This document shows, piece after piece, positions 37,233 through 49,578 of a stretch of 64,000 bases of DNA (the first letter of the stretch is position 1; each line of letters begins with the position of its first letter). The stretch is from Symbiodinium sp. CCMP2592. Lineage: Eukaryota > Sar > Dinophyceae > Suessiales > Symbiodiniaceae. The stretch covers positions 1,038,071 to 1,102,070 of the forward strand of contig CAJNDT010006013.1 in the NCBI GenBank assembly GCA_905221615.1, written 5' to 3'. The notes below the pieces were generated by a model. The model worked only from the letters and a program-made list of their open reading frames with translations. It was not told where the DNA came from and ran no database searches. A program made the translations under genes and the position numbers.

Positions 37233-37965
37233 ACAAGTGGTAGTGGTAGTGTAGTAGTCGTAGTCGTAATCGCAGTCGTAGCCGAAGCCGTAGTAGTGGC
37301 AGTAGTAGTAGTAGCAGCAGTAGTAGTAGTAGTAGTAATAGTAATAGTAGTAGTAGTCGTGGGTAGTAGTAGTAGTAGTAGTAGTAATAATCGTCGTCGT
37401 CGTGGTGGTGGTGGCGGGTAGTAGTGAAAGTGAAAGTGACAGTGAAAGGTGGCAGTGGCAGTGGCAGTGGAAATGTGTAGTGAGGGTGGTAAGCAGAAGT
37501 AGCAGGAGGAGATCAGTAGCAGCAGTAGCAGTAGTAGCAGTAGTAGCAGTAATAACAGTCGTCGCAGTAGTAGCGCAGTAGTCGCAGTAGTAGCAGTAGT
37601 AGCACCAGCAGCAACAGTAGCAGTAGTAGCAGTAGTAGCAGTAGTAGCAGTAGTAGCAGTAGTAGCAGTAGTAGCAGTAGTAGCAGTAGTAGTAGCAGTC
37701 GTCGCAGTCGTCGCAGTGTAGCAGTTGTAGCAGTAGTCGCAGTAGTAGCAGTCGTGGCAGTGGTAGCAGTATAGTAGCAGGAGTAGCAGTAGTAGCAGTA
37801 GCAGCAGTAGCATCAGTAGTAGCAGTAGTTGCAGTAGTAGCAGTAGTAGCAGTAGTAGCAGTAGTAGCACTAGTAGCAGTAGTAGCAGTAGTAGCAGTAG
37901 TAGCAGTAGTAGCAGTAGTAGCAGTAGTAGCAGCAGTAGCGGTAGTAGCAGGAGTCGCGGAAGCG
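37233..37965 (+). repeat. (GTA/GCA/GTC)n trinucleotide array
   Basis: Over 700 bp of AGTAGTAGC- and AGTAGC-type triplets, with TAG, CAG and TCG variants. In reading frames it gives long Ala, Thr, Val, Leu or Tyr runs, which are repeat artefacts and not genes. Confidence 0.9.
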
Positions 37966-38150
37966 GCAGAGCGGGAGCGGGAGTGGGAGCGGGAGTGTAG
38001 CAGGAGAAGTATGCATGCGAGCACCTCACCGTTCTCGATGTCTGGCGTAGGACAAGCCCTCAGGACCCGGCAGCTCTGGGCCGCACCACCGATTCGTGGC
38101 TCCGAGATGACTACGCTAAGTACGGCATAAATGGCAAAACATGTTGCCAC

Positions 38151-38627
38151 TTAATCAAGCTCGTCCAAAAAGTTGCCATTCTCATAGCACTCACCTTCAC
38201 TCGCCAATACCTCCCCGGAGCCTTCAGGAGCTCCAAAGTTGTCCATGGCTCTCTCCGGTGCATCCCTGTTGGTGTCTGTGGCAGGCTCCGACAAAATAGA
38301 GGCAGTATTCATTGAAACCACCGCCGTAGGTGCCGTTGACGCCCCAGCCCCACCTCGTGCCAAGGACGCGCAGCAATGCATTACAGGGAGCAGTACCATC
38401 GCCATTGTCGGACTGCAAGCAGAACAGCATGTGGTATGACCGCGCTGAGAGGGCCTGTTGCAGCCTGGAATACGACACATTGTTACGGTACTACGAGCCA
38501 AGTTTCGCAGGAAGCGCTGATGTCGACGGCACCGTCTCGTATGCTGGCCAAGACCACTCTCGCAGTAGGAACAGCAGAAGGGCTTATAGTCGATGCATAC
38601 ATCAATGTGCATCCCATTCTGGCGCAC
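38151..38627 (-). pseudogene. Cys-rich zinc-binding-like segment
   Basis: The frame contains CRIPGCNRPSQRGHTTCCSAC, a Cys-x4-Cys...His...Cys-Cys-x2-Cys pattern that looks like a small zinc-binding module. The rest is low in order (Ala/Thr/Glu-rich). It lies downstream of the LINE RT on the same strand; whether it is part of that element is unclear. Confidence 0.35.
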
Positions 38628-38938
38628 GCATGCAACTCCGCCCCTTGCTCGAGGCCATCATCAGGACCTTAGGATAGCACAAGAGCGACGCAGCGTCAGT
38701 GTGTCCAGCTGCTGGATAGCAGGCTACTACACGTGACAGCGTCCAACTTATTGCTGCGCGGTTTTGCACTGCGCAGACTGCGCAGCCACGGGTCACCCAG
38801 TCCGCTGGGCTTTGAATCAACAGGAGCATCCACTTCTAGATACTGTACATGGCCCCAAGAAACAGAATCAGCCCCTACAGCAAACCCCCGAAGTACAGGT
38901 TATCCTGACAAACCGAAGGCATGCCGGCAAAAGAGATG

Positions 38939-39337
38939 TCAGCATAGCATGGGCGGCAGGATCGGCTTTGGGCAGCCCTGCATCCCTGGCTGAATTTCCG
39001 GCAGACAAAAGCCCACCCTCTGAAGTTCCTGACAAATCGTCGGCGCTAAGCAGTGAAAAATCCTCACGGTGTATGCAACGATGGTGAAGCGATCGTACAG
39101 GGAGCCCCGCTGCGTGCAGTGAAGGCGTTGATGGGCCGGAAAGCACGTGACCACATCATGCAGTCGGTACCAGTCTCCACGCATCATTCCATGCGCCCCC
39201 TCATGATAGCAGGCGCCTTCATCACCCTCAATCCATAGAGTCCCGTGCTCAAAATGAGAGAGCGCCGCGAAAAACGTTGGGTGCCGGGCTGCCGGTCCTC
39301 CATGGCTGTCCTTGTGCAGCGGCAGAACGTAGTTCAA
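38939..39337 (-). pseudogene. HxD...H oxygenase-like domain fragment
   Basis: The frame starts with LHKDSHGGPAARHPTFFAAL, then HFEHGTLWIEGDEGA and later FPAHQRLHCTQ, YDRFTIVAYTVR and LQRVGFCLP. An HxD followed by a distant H and R is the metal and 2-oxoglutarate pattern of dioxygenases, and the order looks right for a degenerate copy. Similar domains occur in dinoflagellate proteins linked with retroelements. This is a tentative reading. Confidence 0.3.
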
Positions 39338-40655
39338 TTGAATGGCTATAGGGAGAAGAAGTAGCAGCAGTGGTAGTAGTAGTAGTAGTAGCAGCAGCAG
39401 CAGCAGCAGTAATAGTATTCATTCAACACGCAGCGGCGTCGGGTCCACCTAGCGAGTTGCACGGCTTTAAGCCGGAGTCTCGAGGACTCGATGTCGTGCT
39501 CGTGGGCCGCAACATCTGCAAATACCCAAGCACTTATGGCCCAGGGAAAACAAGTGATGATCGTCGTGACGTTCTCTTTTCTCCAACGAGCGTGGCCAGT
39601 GGCTCTGAGCGCGAGAACGCTAAGCTGACGCGCGCCATCAGACAGGACATCAGGTTGCGAATCTTGATTTTGCCAGTGTGCAGAGTGCAGTCGGCTCCAG
39701 AGCAATCCTGATGTAGCAAGGTGAGCACTTCATAGCAGTATTGCATACGGTTCCCCGAGGGATTGACACCTGAAAGCCAAAGAATAGCCCCGATCACAGG
39801 AGACGGCCGTATGGACGGCCACGCAGCATCGCGAGTCCCCTGAATGCGGATGGACGGCGTTTCGATGCACAGGTAAACAGTTTCGGCTAGACCATGAAGC
39901 AGCGGCCTTCCGATGCTATGGTCCCAACCATCCACATGTTGTTGAAGCGGCATCATCTCAAGCCGGATACACAGTGGAATAAGCATAATGCTGGAGCAAT
40001 GTGAAGCCTTCAACGCAGGATCAAAGGTCTGCAGATGCATACCCCATTCACTTGCACCAGCGGAATCCGAAAAGCTGGAGAGCATTAAAAGCGGCGCAGG
40101 ATGGGCAGCCTGTACATGTTGCAAGTTGCAAGTGCGCTGCAACCGACATCCAGAAGAGGTCCCCTCGCAAGTGCAAGACGGTTGACCTGGGTGAGGCCGC
40201 AGCAGCGACAGGGGAATACAATAGTGCGGCGGAATGCGGTGAGATGGCTGACTACCATGGAGAAATTTCAACCCAGTACGCGGCAAGAGTAGGAAGATCG
40301 TGCCAGTGTGACCTGGTCAGGAACTCCCGAATGCTCGGCCTAAGGATGAGGGGAAGAGTGGAAGAATCCACATCCATGGCAGGAGGCGGAGTGGGCATGC
40401 CATCCAAACCATGATCGTAGCGACAAAAGACCGGACCTCAGTTTAAGGCGCTTCGTCACTGATGCTGCTGAGACTCATGGGCCCTGCAGTGAGCGTGCGG
40501 CGAAGCTCTGCGCACAGAAACGGCACTGGTACGTCTGCTCGTCTGGGAGCCTGTCGTCGCTCGCAGCCCCCTAGGCACCGGAGCCTGCATGTTGATACGG
40601 GGTGTCAAGTAGATGCTGAGCATAAGCCAGCAGAGCGTCAGTCACAAGAACGGAG

Positions 40656-41093
40656 TCAGCACGTGAGAGAGCTTGCACATTGGCATGGAGCCACGGGCCA
40701 CGCCATTTCTTGGCGGAGTAATTGCCCGACATCTGGCACTCGAGCGCGGCGCAAGACCTCCCGAATGCTGACATGGCTCAGGTGAGCAAGCTGAGCAGGG
40801 CACCGCAAGATGGCACGCAACGGGCGCATGTACACAGCACGTACGGTTGCTAACCCACCCACCGGAAGACCTGAAGCAGCCGGGCCATAGAGAAGCGTCG
40901 CCCGCACACTGCAACAATACAGCCCACACTTCCAGCACACAAGTTTACAAAGTCGAGACCACTCAATCTGCGCAAGTTGCATGCGATGTTGCAGGGTCTG
41001 AGCGCTGGGATTTTGATAGCTGATACAAGTGCCTAGCGATGGGAAATTCATACAGGACGCCAGTAGGTGTGCGTAGTCGAAAAAGGTCCCCAT
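40656..41093 (-). pseudogene. LINE reverse transcriptase, thumb/connection region
   Basis: TCISYQNPSAQTLQHRMQLA, then LLYGPAASGLPVGGLATVRA and LRAILRCPAQLAHLSHVSIR follow the usual pattern after the RT palm in these LINEs (YLG..VSY......RL, YG....GL, LR.I...PAH). Confidence 0.55.
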
Positions 41094-41149
41094 CCGTAGT
41101 CTTACGACGGTGCTGCTTCATCCACAGCCGCGAAAAAATCCTTTTGAAC

Positions 41150-41398
41150 CTACAAAGTACCGCCGAACTTTGTGCATTGATGGTGAGCCCCGCACGTGCA
41201 AGAACATCCAACAGACAGCCAAGACGATGAATGAGGAGAAGGCCCGGCCACGCTGTTGACTTTGCTGCCGGCATGAAAGTCGTCGGCGTATGCCGTCACG
41301 TCCTGTCCCACCCAAATGGGGTAGCCAACAGATAACGGCACAATCAGGCACAGCCCTGCTTGATCCCTCGGAAGGCAGTGATTTTTACTTGCTGGCAA
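41150..41398 (-). pseudogene. LINE reverse transcriptase, YADD motif
   Basis: GQDVTAYADDFHAG holds the intact YADD catalytic motif in the expected place between the GIKQGCA frame and the thumb frame. Confidence 0.6.
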
Positions 41399-42144
41399 TG
41401 TACTTCCGAATGGTACTTGATGTCCCGGTGCCAGTCCATGATGTGAGCCTGTAGCGGAGCTGGCACCGCTGCATCATCCAGCACTTCTGCTATGTGCTGC
41501 CACTCTAGAGAGTCGAAGGCCGCACTCAGGTCCAAAGAGAGCTGAAAGCCCCCCCCCAGCCTGATGATGAGACCTGGTTTGGCCGGCTCTGGCCTCCCTG
41601 ACAGTCCAACTGTCCGGCTTGCAGTCTACAATGACGCTCTGACCGTGAGCCTGGACACGTAAGGCAGCATCGAGTGTACCTCGGCCAGGCGTATTTGAGC
41701 GCATTGGGGGAGGTCACGAAGGCATGTCTCGAGCTCGACATAAGGGCCCAACCGATTCTGAAGAACCTGTCCAACCAAACGACTCGAAACCTCACTGAGG
41801 CCAATGGGTCGTAGGTGTTTAGGTAGGGTGGGCATTGTCACTTTCGGAAGGAGAGCCCACCAGGCGAATCTCCAAAGTTCAGAAGCCGCCCGAGCGCCAG
41901 GCCGCAATACGAAAAGAGTCACGCCAACCTCGCAAGCGGCGCGGCTTGCGCAGAAAGAGTGTGAAGACGCGATCAACGACACTCCTATGGGGCCCACACA
42001 CGTATGTCGGACCAGCCCTATGCGACCAGGAGGTGAGATTCGTAAGAGTGTGATCGTCCATTGGACGGGGCAGGCGTTCTGTGTTGGCCGGGAGCCGATT
42101 GGTTCATGTGGCCACCTGAGGGCCAGCACGAACGCGTCGAGCAA
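41344..42144 (-). pseudogene. LINE reverse transcriptase, fingers and palm A/B
   Basis: In the frame 41626-42144, LPKHLRPIGLSEVSSRLVGQ is the RT entry motif. In the frame 41344-41535, MDLSAAFDSLEW is motif A with the catalytic Asp and ITAFRGIKQGCA is motif B. A further frame (41526-41804) links them. Two frameshifts separate the pieces. Confidence 0.65.
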
Positions 42145-42402
42145 CAGGAGTAGTCACCTAACGATAGTAGGGTGTGCCGCGACTGTAGACTCTTAGACTG
42201 GACAACAGGTGGTGCAACGAATGCCATACCTGATGCCTGACCGGCGAAGCAGTTGGGCCAGCGGCTTCAGCTTCTTGGTTGGCACCAGCCGGTTTCTTTT
42301 GCCAGTTCTGCGGTCACCCTGATATACGACGATGCAGCCCAGACCTAGGACCAGCGCGCGATGCGAAGATGCAAGACCCGACCTGGGTAGGGCTCGGAAC
42401 AC

Positions 42403-45018
42403 GCCATGATGGCATCACGAAGAAGGGTTTCATACACATATCACAAGGATAAGCACACCAGCTGCTTTGTGGCCGTTTGCATGAGAGCTCACCACCCTCC
42501 ATGAACCAGTAGAGAATTCGGAGGCGCTATATCTTCTCGCCAATGAGTCTCCTGGGCTGCGACAAGATGCGGCCGCTGATGAGCTGGCAAAGCTTCCAAC
42601 GTTAAAAAGTCACGTAGCGAATGTGCGGGCCCGTGGGGCGCGCAGCAGAGAGACAGGGCCTCGGCTGGACAGCGCTAACAGCCTGCGACGGTCGATATTG
42701 CGCCTGTGAAGCTTTTTGAGGGCGCCACCTTGACCTGGAGCCACAGCCCGCACTGGAGCACGCTTGTAGGCACGCTTGGCAATCTTAGAGCAGGGGATGA
42801 GAAAAACCCGAACAGACACGGGTGGCCAGGTGCAAGACACGTCAATGCCATCCTAAAATAAATAAGGACCCTGGGAACATGATGAAGGGACCTCGAATGC
42901 AACCCCGCTGAGTCAACCGGACTGCTCACATCACAGGGTCAAAGGGAGAAAGATGAGCCAGACGGGCGGTTACGACGGTCATCTTCTATCCCTGCCAGCC
43001 GCACAGGGCGCGGCAACAGACCATGTACAGCGACGCATACGCATGTTGCAGAAGCCCACCTGCCAGGGGCCAGTCTTATTCGCAAAAGTGGAGGCCTGAG
43101 CACTCCCTAGGGCAAGCAGTGCATGGCAGGGCTCTGGCCGCAAAGGATCTGCAGGGCAAGAGGCCAGATATGAAATGTGATTACATGAGGCCAACAAATA
43201 TTAGTGCCTGACACAGGCACGACAATTTTTTCCGGGCAGAAAAGCACCAAGCATGCCCTGGTCCTGACACAGAACACAGACTACCACCACCCCCCACCAT
43301 CTAGGACCGAACCGTGAATCAACCCATGCTGGCCTGCATGCCCAGCCTGGCGCATGCCGCAGACCTCGAAGAACGGAATTAGCCGCCGCGGCACTGAGAG
43401 GGTTCACTGAGGCCCCCACCAGGCTAAGAAGACGACCCAGTGCTGAAGACATACCTACATCAGCACCCCACTCACACCGAGTCTGCACTACAAGCAATGG
43501 GGTGATCCACCTCGCGCAGCGGAAGATGCGGGTACCCTTGCAGACAACTATAATGCCTTGATGCCAATCCGTGATCTGCTGCCTCGGCCAGCACAGAGTC
43601 TACATAGTTACCAAGTATCAGAGGCGGAGTGCTAGTGCAACAGGCGCTGTCCGCAGTTACGACATAAAGCATGTAATTTCCCACTGAGCAAGGAGAGTCA
43701 GCACAGAGCATGTCCGAGGTGCACTCGAATCAGCTCACAGATGCGTCGGCAACTGGGAAAAGGTGACAGGTTCAGAAGGTGGCCCTGAATACCGGGGAGT
43801 GCGCAACGCCCTTATGCCGCTGAACGGCTTTATAGAAATGAACGGCCTTATGGCTATGTCTTTCAGAAGTCACGGCTTCATTCCAAAAGTTCTGTGCTCC
43901 TAATGCATATTTTGTCGGCGCTTTTGCAAATGTGCACGAGACGCTTTTGCTTTTGATGCTCAATGATCATGATGCTACATAAACATAAATTAAAATAATC
44001 TTTCGGTGACCGAAGATATATGCTGTCACATACGATCGCATGCTGTACATACGACCGCACTTTAAGAAGATCTTGGCACATGTCAGCATGTAGGACCAGC
44101 ATGCATGCTGCAGGATATATACGTCCCATGGTTTCGCAGCTCGTTGCCCAAATGTTTGAAGATGTCCGAAGGCTTCCCGGTCAAAGTTCGGCACATAGCT
44201 TGGAGGTTGCACGTGTATTGCGTGTGCCCCGACGAGGGTCGGGTTCGCCGCACAGGTCAGCTGGCTCCTAAGGACACTTTGAGGTTCGGCGCTTGTCGTG
44301 AAGCATTTTTTGTTGCGGTGCTATCCACGAGCCGCGGTACTTTACAAAGACAGCTGTCAGAGGTGCATTGGAGCATTTGCTAGACTCTTATAGGGTAGAA
44401 GTGCCGCTCTGCGAAGCCGACGGGCTCACACGTAAGGACTGGCTGCGCAAGCAAACAAAGCTGACACAACATCTTTGCAAACGTTCGGTGAAAAATTCGC
44501 TTGCACCGCCACGCGGCAAGGAAGCCGTAGAAAAGCCACCGGCCATGGATGATGCCGATACACAAGCGTGGGACTTGGAGGACCCGAACAGTACAATTTA
44601 TATAGGAAGCAAGTTTGCAGCATCGTTCGCCGCAGGATGTCGATGTTACAGCGGACGCTGTTGCAAGCGCTCCTGCTGCGGTGGAACCTCGAGCCACTCG
44701 TGAGCAACAGCTACGCCATGATTAGCTCAAGAGTTTGTAAAATCATCGATCAGGTCAGGATTCTACGCAAGAGTGCACTGAAGAAGAAGGCCAGCGCCCG
44801 CTGGGTTTTCCACATATATCTACCGTCTGTATTTAGCCATCTATACTCCTATTCATATCAGTTTGCTTGTGTGCACACTCTGAGATGACGTGAGAGGTAG
44901 GGGAGCGAAACACTGCGAAAAAACACCACCCTGTCCCCACAATAAACCCCGAAAGGGAGAGCCATACGAGAACGCAAAGAGAGGGAGGAAGATATCTATA
45001 GAGAGGAGAGAGACAGCT

Positions 45019-45109
<91 letters not shown>

Positions 45110-45900
45110 GAGAGAGAGAGAGAAGTGAATGAGATAGCACGAGAACACGAGAAAAGAAGCACAACAGGGACGAGGAAGCAAAGCTAGATACAATACCTTT
45201 GGGGACTTAGAAACATTCAAAGCCCATCAGGTCTGGGATTCGAGGATTGCAGCATCCTTTTTTACGGCACATCCCGCACGCACAGGCTCTGTCGACCGAA
45301 TCTGTGTATACCTCGGCCGTGGCTACCAGGGAGTGAGGCGATTGGAACACGGACGCCGATGAGGATGATGACTACAAGGCGGGCGGTGTTGGGTCCGCTT
45401 GACAGCTCGACTCGAATCTAGATTGTCAACGGGTGCCCGCAAATAACTAGATGTATGCACGCAGGCCTTGGCGGATGATTCGTGGCTGAACGAGCACCAG
45501 GCGGGCATTCGTTCACATGCACATGCATGTTATTAGATTGCATATATCAACTATGGGGCTTCTGATGAGCCAGGTGATGGCTCTGCATGGTTTGCAGCCG
45601 ATGATCAAAGTTGGGATCTTACGTGTATCGAGGCTTCCGGAGATTCAGATCCTAGGAATCCATGGCCTGCTGAATTAAGGCTGGGGTGGCCCATGTGACG
45701 AGGCTCAACCGTGGCCTGCTGATGATGCAACTTGGGGTTGTGAGGGTCAAGGGCTTGAAGAGAAACCCCCCGTCCGCCGACAAATTTCCTGGCGCGACGA
45801 AGCTGGCCTTTCGTTGGAGTTGATGCGAAGTAAACACAACTAAGGCGAGTCAGCCCGAGACAGAGCCGCACGAGCTACTCGACCTGACCTCTTGATCAGT
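42403..45900. other. host sequence without a recognised gene
   Basis: No protein family is recognised on either strand. A pure (GA)n run occupies 45019-45123. Confidence 0.5.
45019..45123 (+). repeat. (GA)n microsatellite
   Basis: About 50 GA dinucleotides with one GT interruption. Confidence 0.95.
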
Positions 45901-45905
45901 CCTCA

Positions 45906-46277
45906 GTGCGGCTATACGGCAATATGTTGCAACACTTGTATCGAAATGGTGGATGGATGAAATATGGATCAAGACGAGCAGGCCCCATTAAGAACATAAA
46001 CTTTCACAGAGAGGGCTTCGTGCCTATGTGCATACAATGCGGGCAGGCGGCTGATGATGGAGGCTGCTGGGATCTGGCTCCCGAGGTCAGCTTCGACCTT
46101 GGGTCGGAGAGTACTGGCGCAAGTTGTTTCAGTATGTACACTGAAGTGGATCAGGAGGAAACGACGAATGACGAGATCTACGAAGGTTTCGGTGAGTTCC
46201 TCGAAACCATGGGATTGACTGAGGATTATGAGGAGGCCCCATATAGCATATACGCACCTTCGGATACCACAAAATGA
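45906..46277 (+). CDS. possible host exon, unrecognised
   Basis: A 123-codon open frame with a Cys pair (MCIQCGQAADDGGCW) and an acidic C-terminal part (YTEVDQEETTNDEIYEGFGE and on). It lies on the same strand as exon-like stretches at 46316-46486 and 47.9-48.4 kb and may belong to the same host gene. No family is recognised. Confidence 0.3.
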   Translation: MRLYGNMLQHLYRNGGWMKYGSRRAGPIKNINFHREGFVPMCIQCGQAADDGGCWDLAPEVSFDLGSESTGASCFSMYTEVDQEETTNDEIYEGFGEFLETMGLTEDYEEAPYSIYAPSDTTK

Positions 46278-46315
46278 CCTATAACCGTTAATCCTAATTG
46301 TCTCGGACCGTGCAG

Positions 46316-46486
46316 GTGGATGAGAAGGCCGCTGAGAAACAGTACGATGATGACTTGGTGAATCACGACCTCGAGGAAGCCAAGGATGCTAGCCTAGCAA
46401 CCATCGAGTGGTCTGTGCAGCACTATAGTCTTGGAATCATATACCGTGAGGCGGCCAAGGACAAGACTCGAATGATTGCCCAGCCG
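46316..46486 (+). CDS. possible host exon, unrecognised
   Basis: An open stretch bounded by GTGCAG before and GTCTCT after, coding for an acidic to mixed peptide (EKAAEKQYDDDLVNHDLEEA, then SVQHYSLGIIYREAAKD). It is followed by the 290-bp (GA)n run, which would sit in an intron, and then by a basic stretch with KAKAKKAAKAAAKKK (46897-47103) that could be the next exon. Confidence 0.3.
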
Positions 46487-46535
46487 GTCTCTTGCCAGCA
46501 TTATACATGTCCGCCAATACAAAACTTCATGTGTG

Positions 46536-46834
<299 letters not shown>

Positions 46835-47945
46835 ACAAAAAAACAAGAAAGCAAGAAAAACAAAAAACAAACCTGTAAGGACCCTGTGCATCCGTTTTGC
46901 GACCACGGCGCAACCGATCAACCAAGCTGGCGCTGGCCAGCGAGCAGCCAGTGGACTGGAAGTCAGATGCAGCGAAGCCGAAAGCCAAGGCAAAGAAGGC
47001 GGCCAAGGCGGCAGCCAAAAAAAAACAACGCAAAACCGAAAAGCAAAGCAAGGCCCAAGGCACGAGCAGATGCAACCCTGCCCCCGTACAGTGCCGCTTT
47101 TGAGTCGTTCAAGGAACAGCCACCAAGCCGCATCTATACATAGGTTTCGCATTAAATTCGTTTTGTAGATTTACAATCATGGGGTGATTGCGAGAATGAG
47201 GCTTTTGGCTGATGACCCCAACCTCAAGTTGAAGGATGTGAGGGCTCAGTGCCGTCTCGGAATTAGATGAGTGCATATATGTGCTACCAATCCTGTGGCA
47301 CATGTGCCTTCGTGCGCTTATAAGTTTGCGCCTAAGGTGGTGGAACTCGGAGGAGCGGACTACCGTTCTTTCGACCATCCCGATCAAGGAGCCGAAGAAG
47401 CGCCGATACATCTAGGTGAGACGAGTGGCGGCAAGGGCCGGCTGCAGCTTTATCCACAATATGCCTCAGTTGTCCGTGACAGAATAACACTCCATCGTTA
47501 CGATTGAAAGCCACCTGTGTGCCATCGTCTGTTCCGATCACGAACGGCTGCGATCTCTCAAGCGGAAATCACACAGCTGCCGGGGTTGCGGCAAAACAGT
47601 GCATGCATGCTGAGCTCATGATACTTGAGGTGCCGATCGATGTGCTTCAAAGCTTGTACCCGTGTGCATGCAATGCGTATCAGGCAAGCTAGCTGCAATG
47701 AGCCTGTATTGGTCCCAGCTGATAGCATATGCATGCATGGTGCAACTCATGTGCAAGCTTGGTGCAACTCATGTGCAAGCTTTACGATCGCTTCATTTCG
47801 GCGATTATGCGGTACTCCGTGTTGGCCTACGTCCTCACAAGCCTGAATGCCAGCCAGATACCCAGCTGCACACGTACTGCGCAAAGGTCGGCTGCATCGA
47901 AGTCCTTGGACGCACGCAGGCTTGCCGTTGGACGAAACCAAGCAT

Positions 47946-48388
47946 ATCCACCTCGTGGAGTTCTTTGCGGGTCCCTGGCCTGCAGAAAGAGATCAGCCTG
48001 CGACCCATACCAATCAAATCCTTTGAACTATCCAGCCCCACGTGTTATAGGCTGTGGAGTTCTGGCGGCCGCTGCTACCTCCATTGGTCTTTCCGCCAGG
48101 ACCTATGACGTGTCGTTTCGGCACTATGACTATGAACACAAGTCGATTTGACCGAAGCAATTATGTGTCATATTGTCATATATACATACACTTATCCGAG
48201 GTGGCTGATTCCTCTCGAATGGACCTCTTGAGCAGCTTTGGCTTTTTGCTGGCATTGAATCTCGACGCTCGGCTTCCAAGAATAAAAAATGCAGCAGAAG
48301 GCCGAAAAGCGAAACTTATATCCAAGGTTCGCCACACAGTCGAGGGCGGGCTCATCTGCGGGATTCCCTGCTCCACGTGGGTCTTCAT
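47946..48388 (+). CDS. host C5-methyltransferase-like gene, three exons (partial)
   Basis: Three coding stretches join well. One ends HLVEFFAG at 47970, just before GT. Removing 47971-48050 (GT...TTATAG) makes VEFFAGCGVLAAAATSIGLS and on to RTYDVSFRHYD, which looks like the SAM-binding motif I (E.FAG.G) of C5-cytosine methyltransferases. After a second intron of ~60 bp, the stretch from ~48201 reads MDLLSSFGFLLALNLD and ends GGLICGIPCSTWVFM before GT at 48389, like the Pro-Cys motif IV. Families with these motifs are abundant in dinoflagellates; whether they methylate DNA is not known to me. Start and end of the gene are not defined, and the 5' limit given here is only the motif I region. Confidence 0.45.
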
Positions 48389-49531
48389 GTAGCCACCTCA
48401 GATCGGTCTTAAGTCTGGACGGTGATTTTTGGGTTGATGGGTTACGTCTTTGTTCTAAGAAGTCGGAGGAGGTTTCAAGTGTTCATACTCGGTTTACCAG
48501 CTACGAAATATTCCGACAGGGTCGTGTCTCTTCTCCGAAGAAAATCAGATTAGAGTCTTGTATTCTCGGATTTAGCAAGGCTTATAGGGTTGTGTTTCGT
48601 GTGTTTCCTGGTATTTTCCGCTTCTCGGGAGATCATGATTAGAAGGTGCATTGCTTTGACTTGTATTTCCGGCCGTGCTCTTTTGGGTTAGTGGCTTCTG
48701 GGGCCTGGGCTTTGGGTTTAAAGCTGCGAAATTATGGCATAAGGTTTTCTGTTATACTCAGTATATAAATATATACACACCAAGTTTGATGGTTGGTGTT
48801 GTCTTGGTATTCGAGTCAGAAGAAATGTCATGTAGGCCGGGGGTCTTTTTGCCATGCATGTTTGATAGGTCGCAGCAGAATCTGCTGTGGTTGGGGCAGC
48901 TAATCACAGTACCCGCGGTTTCGATCTGAAGGATACATAGATTCAATGTGTGCAGTTTCGAACAACCCCCAATTCTATAGATAGGAACCTATACACAGAT
49001 CGCTACGAGAAAGCCCTACGTCTTATATGCAACAAAATGAATGCAGAACCCGAACACCGTCGCCGCTGTACCAGTTGATGCTCAACATCGCACACGTAAA
49101 CCTTATAGCAGCGTTTAGGGTTTGGGGCTTTGGGGTTTTTTCACTCCTACGTAGCAAGGACGAAGCCTGCATTGCAGGGTTTATAGGGTTTAGGCTTAGG
49201 GTTTAGAATTTGCAGTTACGTGATCCTTTCCTATATATACATAGGCTAAATGAGGTGTCCGGAAATTGGTCCCACTAGCATGCAAATTAATCATTGGGCT
49301 AAGTGTGTGTAGGCCGGTGACGCACCGCAAGATTTCCGATAGATGGTCTGCGCACAAATCATCGAAATCCTGGAATCTCGAAACAGCCTGGATCCCCAAT
49401 CTTCAGGGTCAACATGGGTCATAGTTGATTCGAGAAAGAGTACGTCTTAAAGATCCGTATACGCATGTGCGATTAAAGCTGCAGCCGCCAGACCACAAAG
49501 CAACATCGTACTGTGGCATACTCGAGCTACG

Positions 49532-49532
49532 A

Positions 49533-49568
<36 letters not shown>

Positions 49569-49578
49569 ATATATATAT
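49532..49578 (+). repeat. (AT)n microsatellite
   Basis: About 22 AT units with a GTATGT interruption. Confidence 0.9.

Larger units (their letters stand above)
38151..42402 (-). mobile_element. decayed LINE-type (non-LTR) retrotransposon
   Basis: The minus strand from ~42.4 to 38.15 kb carries, in order, an RT entry, RT palm motifs, an RT thumb region, and further down an HxD domain and a Cys-rich domain. Every piece is in a different frame and there are many stops. The domain order and wording fit LINEs that are abundant in dinoflagellate genomes. A (GTA/GCA)n microsatellite at 39366-39420 interrupts it. Confidence 0.65.

Noticed and set aside
37196-38150. Frames of 277 and 316 codons with Leu, Ala, Thr and Tyr runs
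   Set aside because: They are translations of the trinucleotide array and carry no domain.
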